From: a virus
Strand: one strand, 5' to 3'
IMG/VR virus record: IMGVR_UViG_3300047666_000570
Span: 1 to 40,631 of that record
DNA: 40,631 nucleotides
Part shown: in pieces, positions 23,335-32,682 of the stretch
Layout of the letters: every line of letters starts with the position of its first letter
How positions within the stretch are numbered: position 1 is the first letter of the stretch
The notes under the pieces: generated by a model
What the model was told of the DNA's origin: nothing
Seen by the model: only the letters and a program-made list of their open reading frames with translations
The model's database searches: none
Position numbers and translations under genes: made by a program

Positions 23335-24885
23335 TTACGAAGTCTTGTCGTATATTTGAATGTAAGTATCAGAGCCTACCTCTGGCATATCGAAATTTAA
23401 GTTAGAGGCGCTCTCGTCCATCAGTTGCCATACGACAGCGTATGCTTCCCCGTATTCACCGTCAGCTATGTCAAAGCCGCCCCATGGGGTCCATCGAGTG
23501 CCTGTGTCTCCATCGGGAGCCACTGGGCTATCAATGACTACCACTGGAGTATTGGCGTTATCTTGGAACACCTGACCAGGGCCGGACTCATAGTAGTGGT
23601 GATATGGGTAAATGCTGTCGTACTCGTTGGCCCCACATCTCTGATAAGCATTGATGTACGAAAAGGTCCCCAAAGGTCCTTCCTTAGATCCTTGTTGCCA
23701 CTCATCATCATCATCGTCATACCAGAACCTTATGGTCTCACCGAGTCTATTCATTACAAGGAATTCGTTGTTTTCACCTACGAACTCAACAGACGAGCCG
23801 AAGTATTCATTAGTGCCACCTGAGGAATCGTTGAAATACCCGCTGAGCACTAGCGAAGTGCTTACACGCTTGAGTACCATTATGTAACCAGCCTGAGCGT
23901 CACCAGTCATAGTAGCTCCGCCCTTAGCAAAGGGTGTCCCACAGACTATCCAAGTTCCAGATGGGGAAATTGCCATTACCTCTGACCCGAAGTTGTTACC
24001 GTAGTTAGCTATCCTAGCATCAGAGTAGCTATCGACTAAGCTAAAGGCACCACTGCCGCCATTGTCCTGAAACAAGTCAATGTGAAGCATATTCTTTGAG
24101 CCGCCATAGTTGTAGTAACCGAAAGCCCCGTAGCTTGAGTCCCTAGCGAGCTTAAGGCCTTTAGGATACTGTCTGCTTGAGGGTGAAACGGATGCAATCA
24201 AGCCAAGGGAAGTCTGCTTTGGTACCCAACCGCTGTTCTTGCCCCACGCCATCATCGCCACTTGCCGAGGATAGTAGCCCTGATATAGCGTATTGATCTG
24301 AAGCGCAGCGAACACATCACTGACCAGCGATGGGTGACTATAGTCGTAGTATACGGCACGCGCTGGTATGTCCCATGCCGCATCATAGACGTAATTAGAG
24401 GAGCTGTGGGCAAGACCACTTCTGTTGTAGAACTTGTAGTGGGATCCCGTGTTCAAGCCACCGTTGCCTATTGCTGCATTAGAGCCGCCAAATTGAACGC
24501 CTACAGAGTTACCATACAACTTACAGACTGCTAGCTCGTCTCCAACGATGCCACCGGTCCATGGTATGACGATGGTGTTCTTTAAGCTGAATTCAGCCGT
24601 AGCGACTGCTGGCTCAAGAGCACTTACCCTGATAATAAGCGCATCCAATCTGTCCTGCACATCTATTCCAACGGTAAGATCATAGGCAGTCGTATTCACT
24701 GCGTGTTGTTGCTCTACGGGTGTACCTACAGAAAACGTACCACCCACCCCTTGCCGAAACTCGGGGTGAGCTTCGCCCAACTTAGCGAAAGCTGCACTAA
24801 CTTCCCTCTGTGCCAAGTTAATATCATCAGCATCAACTGTTACTTGAGCTGCCCAATTTACTGTGGGTTGTAGTAAGTCTGCCAT
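23335..24885 (-). CDS. Tail fibre/receptor-binding protein with beta-propeller-like body, 516 aa
   Basis: 516 residues. The first roughly 95 form the anchor domain shared with the next gene. After that comes a beta-rich body with repeated patterns such as NFGSEVMAISPSGTWIVCG and YFGSSVEFVGENNEFLVM, typical of FG-GAP/beta-propeller blades (GSSV...DG...L-V). An Asp run (DDDDDE) lies near residue 395. Aromatic Gly/Tyr/Ser-rich surface loops suggest binding to a cell-surface polymer. It starts at the base where tail tube B ends. The receptor role is inferred from position and fold type. Confidence 0.7.
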   Translation of the reverse strand: MADLLQPTVNWAAQVTVDADDINLAQREVSAAFAKLGEAHPEFRQGVGGTFSVGTPVEQQHAVNTTAYDLTVGIDVQDRLDALIIRVSALEPAVATAEFSLKNTIVIPWTGGIVGDELAVCKLYGNSVGVQFGGSNAAIGNGGLNTGSHYKFYNRSGLAHSSSNYVYDAAWDIPARAVYYDYSHPSLVSDVFAALQINTLYQGYYPRQVAMMAWGKNSGWVPKQTSLGLIASVSPSSRQYPKGLKLARDSSYGAFGYYNYGGSKNMLHIDLFQDNGGSGAFSLVDSYSDARIANYGNNFGSEVMAISPSGTWIVCGTPFAKGGATMTGDAQAGYIMVLKRVSTSLVLSGYFNDSSGGTNEYFGSSVEFVGENNEFLVMNRLGETIRFWYDDDDDEWQQGSKEGPLGTFSYINAYQRCGANEYDSIYPYHHYYESGPGQVFQDNANTPVVVIDSPVAPDGDTGTRWTPWGGFDIADGEYGEAYAVVWQLMDESASNLNFDMPEVGSDTYIQIYDKTS

Positions 24886-26987
24886 TATAAGGTTACCTTG
24901 CCTCTCGGAGTGTATCGCATTGAGTAGCCAGTGAGGGTTACTTGAGCCTCAGTGGTGCTTTCACGGTTGAATATTACTTGTATGTTATAGCCGGTGCCCT
25001 TGAGCTTAGCCTTGACCCTGCCAAGTCGCTCAGAATTGAAGAGAGCTGTGCCGAACTTAGCCTTGTTGTATAGGGCTGTGCCACCGTTCCTGTAGTACAG
25101 GTCACGAGAGCTATAGGTCTTACTGCCATCATTGAGTGAGTGCCAAGTCTGTACAGTAGTAGGGCCGTTAGCTCTAGCTTCTACTGTGATACCCTCAAAG
25201 CGCTTCTTCTGTGCAGTGCCACCTAAGTGATTGAATGCCAGCTTAACTGTACTGTCTATAGACTGACCATCGAAGGTAGTACCTATATCCATTTCGTACA
25301 CGTAGCCATCATCGCACCCAAACCAAGTCCTTTCGACTCCGAAAGCGTCCTCACCTGTGGACACACAGATTACAGAGTGGTCCAGCTTAAGGGTTGTCAT
25401 ACCATAGCGTACAGTGTCGTTACCGTTAGCTGACTGGTAGGCTATCCTAGAGGCCACTACGGCTTCCCGATCGAAGAAATATCGCATCTGTTCCTTAGCA
25501 CGTATGCTAGTAGAGCAGCTTATGTTCTTCGCCAAGCCAGCGTATAGCTCCTGCATGTTGTTAGTGATAGTAGATGACTGCATACCACCTAGTTGATCCG
25601 TTCTGTTGATCTGTACGATACCTACATCGTCCCCAGAGAACACCTGATCGAGCCTAGTGACAGTAAAGGGCTTTGACCCACTACTATCAGTCAGTAAGCG
25701 GAACTGCCATGTAGCGACTGTGGTACCCTCTAGGCCCCATGTTTGACGCGCAGTGAAGACAGCGAGTAAGTTAGCACTGATCTTGCTAAAGGCTGTAATA
25801 ACACCCCCGACGCCTACCTCAATGGATCCTAAGGTGCCGTCAATCAGATCTGGTTCACCTGTAACAGAGGTAATAAAACCTCCATAGTTGGTAGATGCTA
25901 TTAGTCTGTTCTGGTACTCAGCTACGTGGCTAGATACATCCTGTTGTTCGTTGTAGCTAGTGAAGATAGGTACGATAACGTGCTGCTGTGGGTCGTAGTA
26001 CATGGGACAGTTAACACCGTCAGCGATGTACACCCTGTCAGTCGTTAGACCAGCGTAGAAGTTGAAGTTAATCATATCCTGACGGCCACCATTCGATGGG
26101 CTCCAAGGGTAGTTAGAGACCACTGTGCCCCTATTGATAGAGCCCACGTCAGTGGTGAGGACACCAGACACTACGGCTGCGCTGTTCCTTAAGACATACA
26201 TAGCCTTGGTGGTGCCGTTAGTTATAACACCTTCTACTACCTTATCGAATACACCTAGGACGTACTGTCCGTCTGTGTTGAATGTATCACCAACCTTAGC
26301 TCTGTTTGCTACGGCTATAGTGACTTCATATATCTCTGCTGTGTCTGCAGCGTTCCAGCCTCCTACACCGTTGTACTGCCTGTAGCATACACTCTCTGTA
26401 GAGTTATCCCTGAAGCACAGGAGGTCACCATTGGTCATAACCTGTATGCCAGTGACTTCATCAGTACCCACGGGCGCCTGTATGAGGGCTCGTTGAATAT
26501 TCTGTGGGACCAGTATGTACTCATCGTGTGTCAGTACCTCAAAGGTCTCCGTTGGCTCTCCCTGTGCGATCATGTGCTTGAGGTTGTAGTCACCTGACGG
26601 TGCGAAGTAAGTTATAGGGTAGTCTTCAGCCACCGGAGGGCCAGTTCCGTCACCCTTGAGCAAGACAGCTACTGTGTCAACGCCATCATTTATCTGGTAT
26701 AGCGAAGTCGTTACGTTACCATTGATAGTGTGTGTGGTGCCTACAGCGAAGTCAGACGCCATATCTAGCGGCCCACCATCACCAGCCCCATTGTCAAAGA
26801 CTACCTGATAGTAGCCTTCTTCAGAGGGCCGTTCTTGTCCGTCGTAGCGCTCATAGCCTGCCACTGTGGTGTATCCACCTTTTACGGACTCGTACACGTT
26901 CTCAGCAAGCAATGCTGTACCTGCACCAACGGTGACCGGAGGTGTCTCAAGGTCTAATCCGCCTGATAATTCTACGTACTGATCCAT
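24885..26987 (-). CDS. Tail tubular protein B (T7 gp12-like nozzle)
   Basis: 700 residues (T7 gp12 794). It begins VELSGGLDLETPPVTVGAGTA and contains AENVYESVKGGYTTVAGYER, the opening typical of podoviral tail-nozzle proteins that state where the genome exits. The body is beta-rich, with blades such as VGVGGVITAFSKISANLLAV. It follows tubular protein A directly. Together they form the short tail. Confidence 0.85.
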   Translation of the reverse strand: MDQYVELSGGLDLETPPVTVGAGTALLAENVYESVKGGYTTVAGYERYDGQERPSEEGYYQVVFDNGAGDGGPLDMASDFAVGTTHTINGNVTTSLYQINDGVDTVAVLLKGDGTGPPVAEDYPITYFAPSGDYNLKHMIAQGEPTETFEVLTHDEYILVPQNIQRALIQAPVGTDEVTGIQVMTNGDLLCFRDNSTESVCYRQYNGVGGWNAADTAEIYEVTIAVANRAKVGDTFNTDGQYVLGVFDKVVEGVITNGTTKAMYVLRNSAAVVSGVLTTDVGSINRGTVVSNYPWSPSNGGRQDMINFNFYAGLTTDRVYIADGVNCPMYYDPQQHVIVPIFTSYNEQQDVSSHVAEYQNRLIASTNYGGFITSVTGEPDLIDGTLGSIEVGVGGVITAFSKISANLLAVFTARQTWGLEGTTVATWQFRLLTDSSGSKPFTVTRLDQVFSGDDVGIVQINRTDQLGGMQSSTITNNMQELYAGLAKNISCSTSIRAKEQMRYFFDREAVVASRIAYQSANGNDTVRYGMTTLKLDHSVICVSTGEDAFGVERTWFGCDDGYVYEMDIGTTFDGQSIDSTVKLAFNHLGGTAQKKRFEGITVEARANGPTTVQTWHSLNDGSKTYSSRDLYYRNGGTALYNKAKFGTALFNSERLGRVKAKLKGTGYNIQVIFNRESTTEAQVTLTGYSMRYTPRGKVTL

Positions 26988-26996
26988 AATGATTCC

Positions 26997-27629
26997 TTAG
27001 TTAGTCAGCCCAACCTTAGGCTCCATGCGGGGCATGTAACGGTTAGTCATCGTGCTATATATTTGGTTGTACTCACGGTTGGCTGTTACGTACAAGCCAG
27101 CCCACTCCGCACCCTGCTCTCTAGCGTAGTTGCTAATGGCAAGCCACACGATAGCCTTGTGAAACTGTGTGTCCAACGCGGGTACATCAGTGTCTAAGGT
27201 CAGCGTAACTGGCTTAGAGTAGCAGTCAGCTGTGATTGTGTACACTGCGTCAGGTATAGGTGAGAACACGAGGGAGCGATTGGGTAAGTAAGCCACCTTA
27301 GAGGGGCTCCCGGTGGCCGTGTCGAAGCGTATAGCCTCTATGCCGTACTCGTGGATGTACTTAGACTCAGCGGGGAGTCTCAAGGAGCTCCTATCGAGGT
27401 CGTCAGTGGTTATATCTGTGTACACGTATGTACTCTGTGATGCTACTGTAGTGAGCGTGCCCTCATACCAGAGCCATTCCCACTTCTCATTGCGCTGTAT
27501 CTGCAACCATGCGTCACGGATCCAAATGGTTGCCTTCAGCCCGTCATCAATCTGACCTGTGACAGTAACTATCTGGTCGTCCATATCTGTTTCTATCATA
27601 AAGTCATTAACGAGTTGAAGGTAGTTCAT
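26997..27629 (-). CDS. Tail tubular protein A (T7 gp11-like adaptor)
   Basis: 210 residues (T7 gp11 196). A helical start, then WIRDAWLQIQRNEKWEWLWY, the Trp-rich segment usual in this family, and the C-terminal part FHKAIVWLAISNYAREQGA. It connects the portal to the nozzle. AAGGAATCCT precedes the ATG. Order capsid - unknown - A - B matches podophages. Confidence 0.88.
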   Translation of the reverse strand: MNYLQLVNDFMIETDMDDQIVTVTGQIDDGLKATIWIRDAWLQIQRNEKWEWLWYEGTLTTVASQSTYVYTDITTDDLDRSSLRLPAESKYIHEYGIEAIRFDTATGSPSKVAYLPNRSLVFSPIPDAVYTITADCYSKPVTLTLDTDVPALDTQFHKAIVWLAISNYAREQGAEWAGLYVTANREYNQIYSTMTNRYMPRMEPKVGLTN

Positions 27630-27637
27630 AGGATTCC

Positions 27638-28090
27638 TTACTTAGTAATAAAGCGGATGATAGAGATGGGCAACCCGCTCTTGGGTATGCGTTGCTCATC
27701 AGGTGATATTTCACCCATATCCGTTAGTGTCTTTAGTGTATAGCCTGCTCTGTTCTGTGAAGACCTGATGGCCTCATAGAACTTCATAGGTATGATGACT
27801 TTCTCATCTCTCTTGATGGAAAACATCTCGCCATTAGCACCGCCACGGTAGGGAAAGTTTCCTGTGACTCCGGGTTCACGGGCTATGATAATCTCTACGT
27901 GAGTAGCGCCTTCTTCACGGTCTTTGATCATCCAACCACGTGCACTGACTATCTCATTGATCATAGTGTCGCGTGCTGCATGCTCTTCAAACTCAATACC
28001 ACACTCTGCGAGTCCGTAAGCTCTTATTTCTGAGCTCGACGCTTCGTAGATTGTATTCTGATTGAGGTCCTTAATCTTTGTTGTAGACAT
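27638..28090 (-). CDS. Unknown structural-operon protein, 150 aa
   Basis: I start at the ATG at 28088-28090 (MSTTKIKDLNQ), preceded by GAGGATATATT, because the longer frame would run back over the basic 35-residue gene. 150 residues, with a central HVEIIIAREPG and GGANGEMFSIKRDEKVIIP, mixed alpha/beta. Between capsid and tail adaptor, so a head-completion or decoration role is plausible. I do not recognise the family. Confidence 0.65.
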   Translation of the reverse strand: MSTTKIKDLNQNTIYEASSSEIRAYGLAECGIEFEEHAARDTMINEIVSARGWMIKDREEGATHVEIIIAREPGVTGNFPYRGGANGEMFSIKRDEKVIIPMKFYEAIRSSQNRAGYTLKTLTDMGEISPDEQRIPKSGLPISIIRFITK

Positions 28091-28115
28091 AATATATCCT
28101 CGTCCAATATTTGGT

Positions 28116-28223
28116 TCAATAACTGGGTTTAGTTTTCTTACTTTTAGCATTGGTGCTTGCTCTACCGCCTCGCTTGGGAAGCTTAGTAGTGTCTTTATTT
28201 GTGGCCTTCTTTTTAGACGACAT
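28116..28223 (-). CDS. Basic 35-aa protein
   Basis: Start ATG at 28223-28221 after ATAAGGAGAAATC, a strong ribosome site. 35 residues, strongly basic (MSSKKKATNKDTTKLPKRGG and then AKSKKTKP), with no hydrophobic segment. It lies just after the major capsid gene. A DNA-binding minor head protein is possible, as in small basic core proteins of other phages; that is speculation. Confidence 0.6.
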   Translation of the reverse strand: MSSKKKATNKDTTKLPKRGGRASTNAKSKKTKPSY

Positions 28224-28282
28224 GATTTCTCCTTATTAAAGAAAGAGCCACCCAAATGGGCAGCTCCGTCAAAGTTTAACTA

Positions 28283-29284
28283 CTAATCAGAAGCACCAGC
28301 TTCAACTACAACGATCCAGTCACTGTTAAGAATGACTTCAGCGCTGTACATCTTCCAACCAACAGAACCCTGCTGACCCAAGGGATCAGAGATTGAAGGT
28401 TGACCGACAGGTACAACAACGGGAGTGAACACGCCTTTACCAGCGAGGTTCAAGCAACCGTACGCGTCCATACCAACATAGATCACAGAGTAGACGTCAA
28501 TGTTAGTGGAGTTGTCAGCGATCATGCCAGTAGAGCCAACGGCTACACCAGCAGCCTGTTGTGGCGCAAGGTCAGCAGACAGTACATAACGTACTGAGTC
28601 AACTGTTCCGAGCTCCATCTCGTGAACTGGCTTCTGGCTACCGTAACGGGCAACTGGAACGAATCCAGCCAAGCCACGAATGTCAGCTTCCTGATCAGTG
28701 TGAGCGAAGGCAATGTAAGAAGCTTCAACAGGGAAGGTTCCCTGCTTAACTCCACCAGTAACAATGCTGGTGAACTTCTTAGCTTTGTTAGCGTTCAAAG
28801 TACGGACAGCTTTGTGCTGCAGGGCCAGAGTAATTTCTGACGCAACTGATGCAGTAGCAGTTCCACCTGCCCAGTAAGTTACGGTAGCGCCCTGAAGAAT
28901 ACCCCATAACAGAGATTCTTTAGTCTTAGCCGCTTGCTCAGCGTTTAGCATGTTGATGTCGCTCAGTACCGGAGTAGTGTGCAGATCAACCAATACGTCA
29001 GTGACACGAGTGAACGCGCCATACTGCAAGAGAGCCAGATCGACTTCTACGTATGTGTGAGCAGTAGCTGTAGGTGCAGTACCTTCGGTGAGTGCAGTAG
29101 TTGCAGCTGCGTAAGGAACATTCTGACGGCACCGGAGTGTCTTCGTGTTGTTCTGTGGCAGGGAGAACTTCTTAGCACCCATAGAGAGTACGAGAGTAGG
29201 CTGTGCGTGACGCAAAGCTTGTTTTTCCAGTTTGGCAGCGATTGTGCCCCAGTCGGTTACTGTATAGGGAGTTGGATCAGCCAT
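28283..29284 (-). CDS. Major capsid protein
   Basis: 333 residues. It directly follows the scaffold gene, has a strong site (AAAGGAG) and an HK97-fold-like composition. The N-terminal part is hydrophilic (WGTIAAKLEKQALRHAQPTL) and the core includes LRGLAGFVP-type and YVGMDAYGCLNLAGKG segments seen in N4/T7-like phage coat proteins (P22-coat-like family). It forms the icosahedral shell with the scaffold. Family placement by motif memory, but the position is clear. Confidence 0.85.
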   Translation of the reverse strand: MADPTPYTVTDWGTIAAKLEKQALRHAQPTLVLSMGAKKFSLPQNNTKTLRCRQNVPYAAATTALTEGTAPTATAHTYVEVDLALLQYGAFTRVTDVLVDLHTTPVLSDINMLNAEQAAKTKESLLWGILQGATVTYWAGGTATASVASEITLALQHKAVRTLNANKAKKFTSIVTGGVKQGTFPVEASYIAFAHTDQEADIRGLAGFVPVARYGSQKPVHEMELGTVDSVRYVLSADLAPQQAAGVAVGSTGMIADNSTNIDVYSVIYVGMDAYGCLNLAGKGVFTPVVVPVGQPSISDPLGQQGSVGWKMYSAEVILNSDWIVVVEAGASD

Positions 29285-29295
29285 GATAGGCTCCT

Positions 29296-30135
29296 TTAAT
29301 AATCATCATCGAGTTCCCACTCTTGATCGTATTTCTCCGCTTCGGTCATCTGGCCGGACGTCCGCATATCAACCTTGTTGCCCCGAGAGGTGTTGGGTTG
29401 CATTGCTTCTAGTCCGCCATGTGGAGCCTTGGAGTCTACAGAGTGGATGGTTTTGTAATAGTCCAGCGCCGTAATAACGTCTGCTGGATCGTTGCTGTGG
29501 ATGGTTTCACTGAACAACTGTGCTTTCCCGTTGACTTTCATCACTGGGTCGTCATTGAGTAAGGTCTTCATAGAATCAGAGTTGTACATATCACCCGCCA
29601 TAGGGTGAGCCTGAGTGATAGCGTCATAAGTGAGCTGATCTACCTCAGTCTGTTCAACTACTGGTACCACAGGGAGCCTCTCGTCTAGCTTCTGTTGAAT
29701 CATTTGATTCACATCTGCAGCATAGACTTCGTGCTCTGTTTCAAACTCTGTGCGTGTCCTGTGTGTCTCCCGCAGCTCGTGCGTTTCGTCACGAAGTGCT
29801 TTGAGCTCACGGCCCCGCTCTGCTAACTTATCAGCATTGAGTTTCGCCCTGTTGTCTGCCGACACCTTCTCGTTCTCAGCACGTCGAAATGCTTCCTTCT
29901 GGGCTTCGCTAGCGTCTGCCCACACGTCCACGTCTTCCTGCACCTCTGCAGTAGTTTCGTTTGGTCTTGGGGGAGGCTCGTTGCCTAGTGGAGCTTCGTT
30001 CTCGAATTGGTCGTCCGAGTAAGAAGTCTGTTGGTCTACGTTTGAGTCTTTCGATGATGGTGATGGGTTGTCATCTTCGAGTTCCCATTCCTTGTCGTAT
30101 TCTGAAACGCTTTCCTGTTGAGTATCGTTGTTCAT
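29296..30135 (-). CDS. Scaffolding protein
   Basis: 279 residues, acidic, with a disordered start and a long central coiled coil (about 85-150: RAENEKVSADNRAKLNAD and ELKALRDETHELRETH), directly before the capsid gene. This is the standard scaffold layout. The motif YDKEWELEDD near residue 14 recurs as YDQEWELDDDY at the very C-terminus, and the DNA repeats with it (29297-29325 against 30070-30098). In phages the C-terminus of scaffolds binds the coat protein, so two such sites could contact two coat subunits (inference). Confidence 0.85.
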   Translation of the reverse strand: MNNDTQQESVSEYDKEWELEDDNPSPSSKDSNVDQQTSYSDDQFENEAPLGNEPPPRPNETTAEVQEDVDVWADASEAQKEAFRRAENEKVSADNRAKLNADKLAERGRELKALRDETHELRETHRTRTEFETEHEVYAADVNQMIQQKLDERLPVVPVVEQTEVDQLTYDAITQAHPMAGDMYNSDSMKTLLNDDPVMKVNGKAQLFSETIHSNDPADVITALDYYKTIHSVDSKAPHGGLEAMQPNTSRGNKVDMRTSGQMTEAEKYDQEWELDDDY

Positions 30136-30180
30136 GTGTAACCCTCGTTGTTCCCCAGTCCTTAGAGAGGGGAGTAATTA

Positions 30181-30369
30181 TCAGAGTGTCTTAGACTTCT
30201 GTTCTATGAAGTCCTTGACCGCCGTGAGTTGTAGTCGCTGTGCTCGAGCTACTGTAGTTTGATTGTGATCAGCCTTGAGGTTATAGCAAGTGTTGTTGAG
30301 AACCTCCAGCCGCGCATCAATAGCACTGCACAGTGATATCATTATGGTTGGGTAATCATATTGGTTCAT
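30181..30369 (-). CDS. Small protein, 62 aa, unknown
   Basis: The ATG (30369-30367) overlaps the portal stop by four bases (ATGA type). 62 residues, helical and polar, including ISLCSAIDARLEVLNNTC and a basic second half. It lies between portal and scaffold. It may be a small head component; no family recognised. Confidence 0.65.
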   Translation of the reverse strand: MNQYDYPTIMISLCSAIDARLEVLNNTCYNLKADHNQTTVARAQRLQLTAVKDFIEQKSKTL

Positions 30370-32672
30370 ATACCTTGATTTCCTGTCCTCTCTTTGTAAG
30401 ACATTTCACGCTCTTTGTTAGCTATTTCGCGTTCTTTAATATCCGATTCGCGCCTCTTAGTTGAACCGTCACCGCCGACCTTAGCCGCTGCTATATCACG
30501 TTGAGTCTGGTTAGTAGTCTGTAAGGCTTCCATACTGGCAACTCTCTTAGCTTCTAGCTCAGACATCTTAGTGTTATAGCCATCAAGTCTAGCTTGAGTC
30601 TGTTGGTCACTCATGTTCATAGCGAGTGCATCCTCTAACTGGAATCTCTGGGCATCCATTTCAGCCTTGTTCATCTCAACCATCTCGTTAAACTTATCAC
30701 GAGCCATTTTGAGTTCAACCTCAGCTTCCAATACTTCGATCTTGCGTTCCTCAATAGCTACCATAGGATCAGGTACATCACCTGCTTCTGCGGCTTCCTG
30801 CTCTGATTGTTCGCGTGCTGCCTGTTCTTCAAGTGATTCTACATAAGTACCAGCCGGTATCTGCATCGCCGCCTCAAGCCCACGAAGGATTTCTATCCCT
30901 TTGGCGCCTGCTGCTTCCCCTCCACCTGTCATCTGAAACAGTTGGATGGTGTTCGTTGCGGTAAGTTCTTTTGCTAGTAATACTGTAGCTCCCCTTGGTT
31001 CAACCTCCATGTTAGCTTTGTTATCTTCGTTCTCATCGAACTGCATGAAGTAGTCGTAAAAACGAGTAACAAGTCCAAGCGTAATCCGGTCGTCCCATCT
31101 CCGAGCTTGGCCCCTTCGGGACACTGTGCTGTTGTTCTGGAGGATCTGTGTGGCACCCAAGGTCACTGGGGTATTATTCAGTCCACCTTGGTTGTCCACA
31201 CGAGTCACACCAGTGACGTCGTAGGCGTCAGCTACACTTCTATCCATCATCACAAAGATCTCAGCAAGGTTCTGCTTGATCTCTACAACCTGGAATGGAG
31301 GTGACTGGCTGCCTACTTCGTAATTGTTTTCCTTTATGTACCACTCCTTGCCGCCGTGCATCTGCCACTTGCCATCTACCGGTGTGATCATAGAGCGATC
31401 TATAAGTACCTGTGGTGCTGCAGAGAGTCCGCCGTTGTCCAATGCCATGCGCCATGAGGCGACATAAGAAGCCTGCTGGTCCTGCATTAGCCATGGGATA
31501 CCATATCCGAATATGTTGAGAGGATCTTCATCCCAGCAATACACACTATATAGACTGTCATCACTTTCATACTCAACGATGACTGCCTTAAGGATCTCCT
31601 TTTCGCACATGGTGATAATAGAGTTGAAATAAGTCCTATCACCCTTAGGAACCTTGACGTCCAAAGCTTCGAGGTCTTCGCGCTTCATTACACCGTGGCG
31701 TTCCCAGCACAGGTATCGACCGGTGACACGGCCTTCACTGTTGACAGGTGCCTTAGCTTCATCAACGGCGTCTGAGCCGTCCGTAGAGCCCTGTACAGGC
31801 ATTCCACCCAACACCCTACGTACTGCATCGGAGTTGTACTTAAGCTCGTCTATGGCCCTCTCAAGGTCCTGTGGCTGCATAGGGATACGTTCCCATGTGT
31901 ACCTGCAGTCTTCGATAGTGATAGCCGTGGCATCTGGATAGAAGTCCATGGGATTCACTACGGTGACATTGGGGTACATTGGGATATCTTTGTTCAACGC
32001 GTACCCGCCACCCTTCTTAGCCCAACGACCCTTACGGCTCTTAGTTGGAAGTGGACCTTTCAAGATCCCAGCCCCGTATATGGCACCATGTTTGATGCAC
32101 TCTCGGGCCTTTGAAGGATAGCGTGCTGCTACCAGTGCGGCGTCCAGCTGTGTGAACATCCGCTTAGTCTTCTTTGCAGCACGCTTAACTCGACGTGTAT
32201 GCGCTTGTATGTTTGTAACAGGGTTGCCCTCTTGGTCCACGAGCTGTTTGCCCTTGGAATCCGTAGCGGGTTCTGCTTCGATAGCCAACGGTGGTGCAGC
32301 GATACCGATAGGCTTTAGGCCGTAGTTCCTGTCATCATTAGGAAACAGAAGGTCACCTATCTGGTGAGCTCCGTCGTTGGTGATCTGCCTACAGATGTTT
32401 GTGTAAGCGCGAGATCCGATGTTGACAGCGGCGACGTCAGAAGTCCATGTCTCACCGCCGTTAGTGTCCCGCGAGCCCTCAAAGAGCTGATAGGATCGCA
32501 CAAGGCGATCATCGACCCCAGAGGCTCTCCGTTCAGAGACAGCTAGTGATCTCTCAGTTTCCAACTGTCCGCCTATGTCGCTTCTCTTAATTAGAGCGCG
32601 TTGCTCCGGGGTGCGGTCTCCGTCCTCAGTATCTCTTGCGAACTCTAAGTTGTAGCTGTCTTTCTCATTCAT
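30366..32672 (-). CDS. Portal protein (head-tail connector, T7 gp8-like)
   Basis: 768 residues, well above T7 gp8 (536). The N-terminal two thirds are portal-like: RAYTNICRQITNDGAHQIGD, MYPNVTVVNPMDFYPDA, and WLMQDQQASYVASWRMALDN (near 420), as in podoviral connectors. The last roughly 160 residues are a long Gln/Glu/Met-rich coiled coil ending in KEREIANKEREMSYKER, probably the barrel or an internal extension. It forms the ring through which DNA is packaged by the large terminase encoded just before it. AAGGA precedes the ATG. Confidence 0.9.
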   Translation of the reverse strand: MNEKDSYNLEFARDTEDGDRTPEQRALIKRSDIGGQLETERSLAVSERRASGVDDRLVRSYQLFEGSRDTNGGETWTSDVAAVNIGSRAYTNICRQITNDGAHQIGDLLFPNDDRNYGLKPIGIAAPPLAIEAEPATDSKGKQLVDQEGNPVTNIQAHTRRVKRAAKKTKRMFTQLDAALVAARYPSKARECIKHGAIYGAGILKGPLPTKSRKGRWAKKGGGYALNKDIPMYPNVTVVNPMDFYPDATAITIEDCRYTWERIPMQPQDLERAIDELKYNSDAVRRVLGGMPVQGSTDGSDAVDEAKAPVNSEGRVTGRYLCWERHGVMKREDLEALDVKVPKGDRTYFNSIITMCEKEILKAVIVEYESDDSLYSVYCWDEDPLNIFGYGIPWLMQDQQASYVASWRMALDNGGLSAAPQVLIDRSMITPVDGKWQMHGGKEWYIKENNYEVGSQSPPFQVVEIKQNLAEIFVMMDRSVADAYDVTGVTRVDNQGGLNNTPVTLGATQILQNNSTVSRRGQARRWDDRITLGLVTRFYDYFMQFDENEDNKANMEVEPRGATVLLAKELTATNTIQLFQMTGGGEAAGAKGIEILRGLEAAMQIPAGTYVESLEEQAAREQSEQEAAEAGDVPDPMVAIEERKIEVLEAEVELKMARDKFNEMVEMNKAEMDAQRFQLEDALAMNMSDQQTQARLDGYNTKMSELEAKRVASMEALQTTNQTQRDIAAAKVGGDGSTKRRESDIKEREIANKEREMSYKERTGNQGI

Positions 32673-32682
32673 GCGTTTATCC

